DNA of 64,000 nt. Source: Laspinema sp. D2d. Lineage in GTDB: Bacteria; Cyanobacteriota; Cyanobacteriia; Cyanobacteriales; Laspinemataceae. The translations under genes and the position numbers were made by a program. The notes under the pieces were generated by a model. It worked only from the letters and a program-made list of their open reading frames with translations, was not told the origin of the DNA and searched no databases. Below, piece after piece: positions 57,579 to 64,000 of the stretch (positions are counted from its first letter, which is position 1; every line of letters begins with the position of its first letter). Location: assembly GCF_025370755.1 (NCBI RefSeq), contig NZ_JAMXFC010000016.1:1-64000 (forward strand), given 5' to 3'.

Positions 57579-60500
57579 GTGTCTGCAACTTCTCCTACTT
57601 TTATCCTGGTTGATGGTCATTCTTTGGCGTTTCGCTCCTATTATGCGTTGGCAAAAAGTCGGGATGGGGGTTTGAGTACCTCAACAGGGATTCCCACAAG
57701 TGTCTCGTTTGGATTTCTCAAGTCGCTGATTGAGGTGATGGCGGTTCAGGACCCGCAATATTTGGCAGTGGCTTTTGATTTGGGGTTGCCGACGTTTCGC
57801 CATGAAGCGGATGATACTTATAAGAGCGATCGCGCGGAAACTCCAGAAGATTTTATTACGGACCTTAAATATTTACAAGAATTGCTCACGGCGCTGAATT
57901 TGCAAATTGTTACAGCCCCGGGTTATGAAGCGGATGATGTGTTAGGAACGCTGGCAACCCAGGCAAGTGAGGCGGGTTTTCAGGTAAAGATTTTAACGGG
58001 CGATCGCGATTTATTTCAGCTTGTGAATGCTGAAAAACAAATCAGTGTCCTCTATTTAGGTCGCGATGCCTTCGGGCGTTCTGGGAGGGCAAAATCCCAG
58101 GAATTTGGGCCAGAACAGGTGCAAGAAAAGATGGGAATTCCGCCGGAATTGGTGGTAGATTATAAAGCTCTTTGCGGCGATGCTTCAGATAATATTCCGG
58201 GGGTAAAAGGGATTGGGGATAAGACGGCGATTAAGTTGCTGACGACTTATGGTAGTTTGGATAAAATTTATGAGGCGATCGCAGACATTAAAGGCGCGAA
58301 TCGGAAAAAACTAGAAGAAGGAAAAGACGAAGCCTATCATTCTCAACATTTGGCCCAAATTGTCGTTGATGTCCCCTTAGAACTAGAATTAGACCAATGC
58401 CAATTACGCGGCTTTGATGAAGTTGCCGTTATCTCTCATTTAGAACAACTGGAATTTAAGTCATTTCTCCCTAAAATCAAGCAACTTCAGCAACGATTTG
58501 GGGGAGTATCTTTAGTCCAAACGGAAGAGAGAGAAACTCCTGAAAGTCAGCCTATCACCTCTACTTTTTCATCCCACGATGATGATACCTCTTTTTGGAC
58601 AGCAGAAGAAACAGAAGCGGTAAAAGAAGTAGCCCCATCGCCGATTAATCCCGCAATTATCGATACGCCTGAGAAGCTGGAAGAATTAGTCAAGCGGCTG
58701 AAAACTTACACCGATTCGGCGCATCCTGTGGCATGGGATACAGAGACGACGGATTTAGAACCCCGAGACTCAGAATTAGTGGGAATTGGCTGTTGTTGGG
58801 GAAGCGGTGAGGATGATTTAGCCTATATTCCCGTGGGACATAAAACCGGACAAAATTTGCCATTAACTCAGGTACTAGAGGCATTGCGTCCTGTATTAGA
58901 AAATAGCAATTATCCGAAAGCCTTTCATAATGCCAAATTTGACCGTCTTGTGTTGCGCTGTCAGGGAATTAAACTCGCCGGAGTAGTCTTTGATACGCTG
59001 CTGGCGAGTTATTTGATTAATCCGGAAACAACACATAATCTCACCGATGTGTCAAGGCGATATTTAGAAGTTACCGCAGAAAGTTATAAAAATTTAGACT
59101 TGACAAAAGGCCAAACCATTGCTGATTTAGCTATTTACAAAGTAGCCCAATATTGTGGATTAGATGTGTTTACAACCTATCAGCTAGTGGGGAAACTGCA
59201 AGTAGAACTGGCGGATAAATCACCACTGCATCAACTGTTAATAGAGGTGGAACAACCCTTAGAACCCGTATTAGCAGAGATGGAATATACGGGAATTAGA
59301 ATTAATAGCGACTATTTAGAGACTTTTTCCGAGCAGTTAGAGGACCAATTGCAGGAAATAGAAACAAGAGCCTATCAAGAGGCAGGGGAAGAATTTAATT
59401 TAGGCTCTCCTAAACAACTGAGTTATATTTTGTTTGAAAAATTAGATTTGCCAATTAGTAAATCTCGGAAAACGAAGACAGGTTACTCGACAGATATAGC
59501 AGTGTTGGAACGTTTACAAGGGGAACATCCCTTGATAGATATAATTATTGAGAATCGCACCTTAGCCAAATTAAAATCAACCTATGTTGATGCACTCCCC
59601 AAGATGGTACGGAAAGATACTCAGCGGGTGCATACAAATTTTAACCAAGCGGCAACGGCAACAGGACGATTGTCTTCTTCTAACCCAAATTTGCAGACTA
59701 TTCCGATTAAAACGGAGTTTTCACGTCAAATTCGGTCGGCGTTTTTGCCAGAACCGGGGTGGTTATTGGTATCAGCAGATTATTCCCAAATTGAGTTACG
59801 GATTTTGGCGCATTTGAGTCAAGAACCAGTATTGATTGAAGCCTATCAGAATAACCGAGATGTGCATACGGTGACGGCGCAATTGCTGTTTGAGAAAGAG
59901 ACAGTAACGGCAGAAGAAAGACGGATGGGAAAGACGATTAATTTTGGGGTGATTTATGGGATGGGTTCGGTCCGATTTGCACGGGCGATCGGCAAAACTT
60001 CTCAAGAAGGGAAGCTGTTCATCAAGCGGTTTTATGAACGTTATGGCAAGGTTTTTGAATGTTTGAATGGGTTGCAAAAGCAGGCGATCGCCCAAGGGTA
60101 TGTCGAAACGATTTTAGGGCGGCGGCGATATTTTGAATTCCAAGGAGATAGTCTTAATCAGCTTAAAGGAACCGATCCAGATGCGATCGATTTAGACAAG
60201 TTGAATAAGAAGATGGGGATGCAAGATTCTCAGAATTTGCGGGCGGCTGCTAATGCACCCATTCAAGGATCAAGTGCTGATATCATCAAGGTAGCAATGG
60301 TGAAAATGCACGAGGTTTTAAAGGCGTATCAAGCCCGGTTATTGCTGCAAGTTCATGATGAATTAGTGTTTGAAATTCCTCGGGATGAATGGAAGGAGTT
60401 GCAACCCCAAATTAAGTCTACAATGGAAATGGCTGTCCCGCTTTCGGTTCCGTTAATGGTGGATATTCATGCGGGAGATAATTGGATGGAAGCGAAGTAA
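57579..60500 (+). CDS. polA: DNA polymerase I
   Basis: Gap-filling and primer-removal polymerase. GTG at 57579 gives MSATSPTFILVDGHSLAFRS, like family relatives; a TTG two codons earlier is in frame. 973 residues. 5' nuclease domain (about 1-310; FILVDGH, YEADDVLGTLA, DASDNIPGVKGIGDKTA), 3'-5' exonuclease (about 360-560; WDTETTDLEPRDSELVGIG with the catalytic Asp and Glu present, so proofreading is probably active), then polymerase: DYSQIELRILAH (motif A), RRMGKTINFGVIYGM (motif B) and VHDELVFE (motif C). All catalytic residues are present. Confidence 0.96.
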   Translation: MSATSPTFILVDGHSLAFRSYYALAKSRDGGLSTSTGIPTSVSFGFLKSLIEVMAVQDPQYLAVAFDLGLPTFRHEADDTYKSDRAETPEDFITDLKYLQELLTALNLQIVTAPGYEADDVLGTLATQASEAGFQVKILTGDRDLFQLVNAEKQISVLYLGRDAFGRSGRAKSQEFGPEQVQEKMGIPPELVVDYKALCGDASDNIPGVKGIGDKTAIKLLTTYGSLDKIYEAIADIKGANRKKLEEGKDEAYHSQHLAQIVVDVPLELELDQCQLRGFDEVAVISHLEQLEFKSFLPKIKQLQQRFGGVSLVQTEERETPESQPITSTFSSHDDDTSFWTAEETEAVKEVAPSPINPAIIDTPEKLEELVKRLKTYTDSAHPVAWDTETTDLEPRDSELVGIGCCWGSGEDDLAYIPVGHKTGQNLPLTQVLEALRPVLENSNYPKAFHNAKFDRLVLRCQGIKLAGVVFDTLLASYLINPETTHNLTDVSRRYLEVTAESYKNLDLTKGQTIADLAIYKVAQYCGLDVFTTYQLVGKLQVELADKSPLHQLLIEVEQPLEPVLAEMEYTGIRINSDYLETFSEQLEDQLQEIETRAYQEAGEEFNLGSPKQLSYILFEKLDLPISKSRKTKTGYSTDIAVLERLQGEHPLIDIIIENRTLAKLKSTYVDALPKMVRKDTQRVHTNFNQAATATGRLSSSNPNLQTIPIKTEFSRQIRSAFLPEPGWLLVSADYSQIELRILAHLSQEPVLIEAYQNNRDVHTVTAQLLFEKETVTAEERRMGKTINFGVIYGMGSVRFARAIGKTSQEGKLFIKRFYERYGKVFECLNGLQKQAIAQGYVETILGRRRYFEFQGDSLNQLKGTDPDAIDLDKLNKKMGMQDSQNLRAAANAPIQGSSADIIKVAMVKMHEVLKAYQARLLLQVHDELVFEIPRDEWKELQPQIKSTMEMAVPLSVPLMVDIHAGDNWMEAK

Positions 60501-60811
60501 GGAGGGTTAGAATTACCCGGAATTTGCACTCTTGGGCTTGATTAACCCTCTCACTTTGAATTCCGTATTGGCAATATCGGGGTGTGTGGGGGTCGAGGTG
60601 TAATTTTAAAAACTCGAATCCCTCACAAGCTGCCGATCGCCCTCTCGGATGATGTTTTCTGATCACTGGAGTAAAGAGGTTGGCATCTAATCAGGGTGGG
60701 TAACATTATGCCTCTGTGCGATCGCCAGTCCAGAACAAAGTATCTCATTTACGGAGGCAAGGGGGAAACCCAGGGTTCTCCCTTGGGAAAGTTGTATAAA
60801 TATCCAATTTC
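60501..60811. other. gap between convergent polA and MOSC gene
   Basis: No gene, RNA or strong hairpin recognised; contains several GATCGCC-type words. Confidence 0.5.
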
Positions 60812-61618
60812 CTAGCTGCCTACTGCGGTAAGCCGATCGCCGATTTTCACGGAACCTGGTGTAATAATTTTAGCCAGTACGCCGGTTTGTAAATGACCAT
60901 AGCGGTTTTTTAGAACCGATAATAAGTTTAAATTGCGATCGCCATTGTCTGGATCAACTTCAATATTTGCACAGCGTCCAATTCTAGCCGTAATCACAAT
61001 CTTTGCTTCTCCTAAATAAAATTCTTCTCCAATTCCATTAAATTCTTCCCAAGGTAGCGTTTCTTCTAGTAAAATATTCGGTCGAAATCGTCCTACATCC
61101 ACTAAGGTTGCACAAGCTTCACTTAACTCATCTAAAGTGGCTTGACTCATCAGAGAAATATGGACAGGTGCCCGATCAGGATAGCGGGTTTCTCCACTGC
61201 GACTCCCGACTAATTGTAAGGGGGAATACTGAGGATGTCGGGCTTCTGGGGTGGGTTCGGCATCGGTGAGAAATCCGGTAAAAAAAGCACTAATGCGATC
61301 GCGTTCGGCTGGAGTTTCTGTTGCCGATTCCAGGAGGGTTACTCCCTGATAACGAACGGTTAAGCAGTCACTCTGGGGGTCATATAAACACTGCAATTTT
61401 GCCAATTTCGGCCAGTCATTTTGTACGGCAAAATTTCCTTTACTCATCCAAGGAACCAGGGGGTCAGGTGGAGTTTCCCTGTCATCTAAAAACATCAATG
61501 CAAAAGCGCGATCGCCTCGGATACCCCAATTCTCTTCTAGGGTGACAGCTTGGATTGGATGGGGTGTTAATCCCTTAATGGGATAGGAAAATAACTGTTT
61601 AACTTTAGCTTGTTTCAA
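60812..61618 (-). CDS. MOSC domain protein (YcbX-like) with N-terminal beta-barrel
   Basis: 268 residues. N-terminal MOSC_N beta-barrel (KQLFSYPIKGLTP, WGIRGDRAFALM), then MOSC domain with FRPNILLEETLPWEEF and ARIGRCANIEVDPDNGDRNLN, where Cys is the presumed molybdenum ligand. Relatives such as YcbX and mARC reduce N-hydroxylated compounds with a molybdenum cofactor. The gene overlaps the end of the FTR1 gene by 4 bases (ATGA), so they are co-transcribed. Whether it has a role in iron metabolism is open. Confidence 0.88.
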   Translation of the reverse strand: MKQAKVKQLFSYPIKGLTPHPIQAVTLEENWGIRGDRAFALMFLDDRETPPDPLVPWMSKGNFAVQNDWPKLAKLQCLYDPQSDCLTVRYQGVTLLESATETPAERDRISAFFTGFLTDAEPTPEARHPQYSPLQLVGSRSGETRYPDRAPVHISLMSQATLDELSEACATLVDVGRFRPNILLEETLPWEEFNGIGEEFYLGEAKIVITARIGRCANIEVDPDNGDRNLNLLSVLKNRYGHLQTGVLAKIITPGSVKIGDRLTAVGS

Positions 61619-62610
61619 TGACTTAATCCTCTCTTACTTTCAGAACCCTGTATTCCCGTTTGCTTTCCGGTAATGCTTTGAAAATATAAGCTTCCTGCGG
61701 TGATTAAAAAGATTAGATAGGCGATAGCTTGAAGGAGATACAGTTGCGATCGGTATCCAAATAAGGCTTTTAAAACTACGCCAGGAAAGCGGTTATCTGG
61801 GAGAATTTGAGTTGCATCCCACACTTGCGGTCCCAAAATACAGGAATCGGTTCCGGCATGACACCAACTGCTAAACTGAGGGGCGATCGCGCTGAATTCT
61901 ATCACCGCTAGATTAGCATTTTTTAGGGCAGAAATGACTAATCCGGAAACGATTAATAGTAATAATACTCCCATAATTTGGAAGAAAAGGCGGAGGTTAA
62001 TTTTTACCCCCCATTTAAATAGCAAAGTGCCAATTGCAAAAGCCCCAATTAACCCGGACAAAGCACCCAATACTGGAGTCCAACCGCGCTCAAATTGAGC
62101 TAAAATAAACACGACGGTTTCAAATCCTTCTCGGAGAACTGCTATAAAAATTAGGGTAAATACGCCCCAACCAGCTTGATATTCTAGGGAATTTCCGGAG
62201 TTTTCGCCCGGTTCTTCTAGGAGTTGGGGGGGAGTATTTTTTTCAAATAAAGCGGCATTTACGGCCCCTTCTACCTCGCCTTTGAGGGATTTGGCTTGTT
62301 TTGTCATCCAAATTAACATCCAACTCAGCATGGCGATCGCAATCAGACAAAATCCCGCTTTTAAACTCGGTGCGATCGCCGGTGCATACTGCCAATCGGA
62401 CTGTCCCACGGCTTGCAGAATTCCCCCGAAGACAATCCCTACTAATGCACTGGCAACAATTCCAGTTCCTACTCCTGCATATACCCAAGAATTAAGCTGA
62501 CTTTGTTGGGCTTTTTTCAAACAAGCTAACACAATCCCCACCACTAAGGCGGCTTCTACTCCCTCCCGTAATGTAATTAAAAATGTGGGTAATGCTGCAC
62601 TGAATTCCAT
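61615..62610 (-). CDS. FTR1-family iron permease
   Basis: 331 residues with about seven membrane helices. The family signature REGxE occurs twice: ITLREGVEAALVVG near the N terminus and AVLREGFETVVFIL around residue 160. Iron ions pass through via these Glu residues in Ftr1/EfeU-type transporters. No EfeO or EfeB partner gene is nearby, so it may work with another periplasmic protein. The start is ATG at 62610. It lies just downstream of the ferritin-like pair. Confidence 0.88.
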   Translation of the reverse strand: MEFSAALPTFLITLREGVEAALVVGIVLACLKKAQQSQLNSWVYAGVGTGIVASALVGIVFGGILQAVGQSDWQYAPAIAPSLKAGFCLIAIAMLSWMLIWMTKQAKSLKGEVEGAVNAALFEKNTPPQLLEEPGENSGNSLEYQAGWGVFTLIFIAVLREGFETVVFILAQFERGWTPVLGALSGLIGAFAIGTLLFKWGVKINLRLFFQIMGVLLLLIVSGLVISALKNANLAVIEFSAIAPQFSSWCHAGTDSCILGPQVWDATQILPDNRFPGVVLKALFGYRSQLYLLQAIAYLIFLITAGSLYFQSITGKQTGIQGSESKRGLSH

Positions 62611-62776
62611 AGTTATAAGTTAGATAAAATAGTGTTTTAAACTCCAACGCTTACCCCTGTAAAGTCTTGTTAAATTAGCGATATTCTCCTAGACTTTTAT
62701 TTGTAAATTGGCTCCCCTAGGAGAGGCTCAGTCGGATTGTTTGCCTATGCTTTGCTACTGGAATACTAAGCTACAT

Positions 62777-62793
62777 CCAGTCCCAATGGACTG
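62777..62793 (-). terminator. short hairpin after the first ferritin-like gene
   Basis: CAGTCC pairs with GGACTG around a short loop just past the stop codon at 62796. No T-run, so a weak call. Confidence 0.4.
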
Positions 62794-62795
62794 AT

Positions 62796-63230
62796 TCACG
62801 TCATATCTCGCAACATCTTTTTTAATTCAATGATATTAATTTCAGAGGAAGCTACCATTTTTCGAGTAAACTTTTCCAAATAAATACTGCTATTACTGAC
62901 GATATCCAATAAATTTCTATACCCTTGCAATCCCTTTTTTTCATGATTAATACTTTCTTGGATAATCGTTCTCACTGAATGGGTATGGCTTTCCTCCATG
63001 TTAGAGATTCGCAGGCTGGGATGTCCTTCTAATCCGGTGATAATTTCTCCAACTTGTTGAGCAAAATTCAAGGATTCGATAGCTTGGACTTGAAAAAAAT
63101 TGACGATGGGAATCCGATTCGGTCCAGTTACCATGAGTGAATAATGGGTATAGCGCACTACCCCAGCTAGTTCAAACTCCATACTACTATTCAATAATTC
63201 AAGGGTTTTGTTAAGGTTAAGTTCTTTCAT
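62796..63230 (-). CDS. bacterioferritin-like protein, copy lacking metal ligands
   Basis: 144 residues of four-helix ferritin fold. Opening MKELNLNKTLELLNSSMEF, with Glu18 at the usual ligand position. Compared with its neighbour at 63420 (clearly a paralogue), the ligand-type residues His56, Glu129 and His132 are Phe56, Ser129 and Asn132 here, so the ferroxidase site is probably incomplete. It may be a structural or heme-binding partner subunit, as in two-subunit bacterioferritins. The start is ATG at 63230. Separated from the other copy by 189 bases. Confidence 0.8.
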   Translation of the reverse strand: MKELNLNKTLELLNSSMEFELAGVVRYTHYSLMVTGPNRIPIVNFFQVQAIESLNFAQQVGEIITGLEGHPSLRISNMEESHTHSVRTIIQESINHEKKGLQGYRNLLDIVSNSSIYLEKFTRKMVASSEINIIELKKMLRDMT

Positions 63231-63419
63231 ATTTTTAGGGGGTTGACTCAGTAGACGGATAACCTGACTATTAAAGCCTGGGGTTTGTGAATCGAAGCAA
63301 GGATGAAAGGCAATAATTTAGACCTGTTGCACCACCGGATGGAGGGTGGGAAGACTCCTCAAGGTGGTGCGGGTTAATCTTGAGTCGATTGAGAAAGCCG
63401 ATCGCCCGTTAAACTGGAT

Positions 63420-63854
63420 TTAGATAAAATCCCGCAACATTTTTTTGATTTCTATGTTGTGCATTTCTTCTTGTCCAATTTGAGTCCGGGCAAATTCTTC
63501 CAAATACACGCTGGCATTTTCAACAGTATGGAGCAATTCTTTGTACATATCCAGGGCTTTTTTCTCGTGGTTGAGACTTTCCTCTAAAATGTCACGGACA
63601 GAATGGCGATCGCTTTCCTCAATGGGTGCAATTCTGAGGCTAGGATGTCCTTCTAACCCGGTGATAATTTCTCCCACCTGTTGAGCATGGGTGAGGGATT
63701 CCGCCGCTTGTGCTTGAAAAAAGCTGACGATGGGAATCCGATTCGGGCCGGTTACCATCAGGGAATAATGAGTATAGCGTACCACACCGGCCAGCTCAAA
63801 TTCCATAATGGTATTGAGCAGGTTAATGGTTTTTGGGAGGTCAAGGTCTTTCAT
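63420..63854 (-). CDS. bacterioferritin-like protein, copy with intact ligands
   Basis: 144 residues from ATG 63854, which matches the start of the paralogue; a TTG at 63884 would add ten residues. Candidate metal ligands: Glu18, Glu52, His56 (QAAESLTHAQQ), Glu97, Glu129 and His132 (QEEMHNIE). Helix 2 has ExxxH rather than the classical ExxH spacing, so the site may differ from E. coli Bfr. Iron storage is inferred. Upstream of the paralogue, FTR1 and MOSC genes, all on the minus strand. Confidence 0.82.
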   Translation of the reverse strand: MKDLDLPKTINLLNTIMEFELAGVVRYTHYSLMVTGPNRIPIVSFFQAQAAESLTHAQQVGEIITGLEGHPSLRIAPIEESDRHSVRDILEESLNHEKKALDMYKELLHTVENASVYLEEFARTQIGQEEMHNIEIKKMLRDFI

Positions 63855-64000
63855 GTCGTTTTCTAGGGTTTCAGATGGGTTCAATTATTTGAGCATTTTT
63901 TGGAAGCAATTATCAAGTAGGGATTCCCCGGCTATGACGGGTTATTTGTTCTTGACACTTCCCACAATTACCAACCTGCAATAATTCACAGTTGTAGCCC

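Overview
The window is chromosomal DNA of a cyanobacterium. It carries chlorophyll synthase (chlG), a ferredoxin-type divinyl reductase (bciB), photosystem II subunits psbZ and psbK, the cytochrome b6f-associated petP, a CURT1/CAAD thylakoid protein, many pentapeptide-repeat proteins and a multi-PAS hybrid histidine kinase. The HIP1 palindrome (GCGATCGC and GGCGATCGCC) is scattered throughout. Gene content and long repeat-containing spacers suggest a filamentous Oscillatoriales-type genome, but I cannot name a species. I see no rRNA, CRISPR array, transposase, integrase or phage gene.

Layout. 1-4.4 kb: glutamate dehydrogenase, tRNA-Ala, hisF, petP. 4.4-8.3 kb: an ArsA/Get3-like ATPase, then an A+T-rich SGNH plus MBOAT O-acylation pair. 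8.7-16.5 kb: chlG, a class A penicillin-binding protein, a frameshifted DUF262/HNH restriction-like gene, a small thylakoid-type protein, rsmB and a coiled-coil protein. 16.6-25.6 kb: a 1695-residue hybrid kinase, bciB, a pentapeptide protein and a RimB-like protease. 26-33 kb: rimK and an aspartoacylase-like gene, a methionine gamma-lyase-family enzyme, a delta-9 desaturase, proA and tRNA-Gly. 33.4-41.4 kb: ribH, psbZ, a DHH-CBS-CCA nucleotidyltransferase fusion, a pentapeptide/FHA protein, ychF and a lipoprotein. 42-50 kb: an M23 peptidase behind a roughly 480-base leader, a lipoprotein/pseudokinase-like pair, aroA, a Pro/Thr repeat protein and CAAD. 50-57.5 kb: a ChW-repeat-like protein, cobS, tgt-psbK, a GST and a pentapeptide protein. 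57.5-64 kb: polA, a MOSC protein, an FTR1 iron permease and two tandem bacterioferritin-like genes.

Functional groupings. RimB-like protease, RimK ligase and an M14-like deacylase lie close together and fit addition and removal of amino-acid tails on a protein. The FTR1 permease next to two ferritin-like genes fits iron uptake and storage. The lipoprotein at 43.7 kb and the kinase-like membrane protein after it appear to share one Cys-bounded extracytoplasmic module. Most other genes are housekeeping or photosynthetic.

The most unusual items are: the kinase-like protein lacking its catalytic Asp and Gly-rich loop; the FHA domain set inside a pentapeptide-repeat protein; ChW-type repeats lacking the signature tryptophan in a protein with no signal peptide; a ferritin-like pair in which one copy has lost metal-ligand residues; the long leader before the M23 peptidase; facing polypurine/polypyrimidine tracts before the CCA enzyme; and two families of short inverted-repeat elements.
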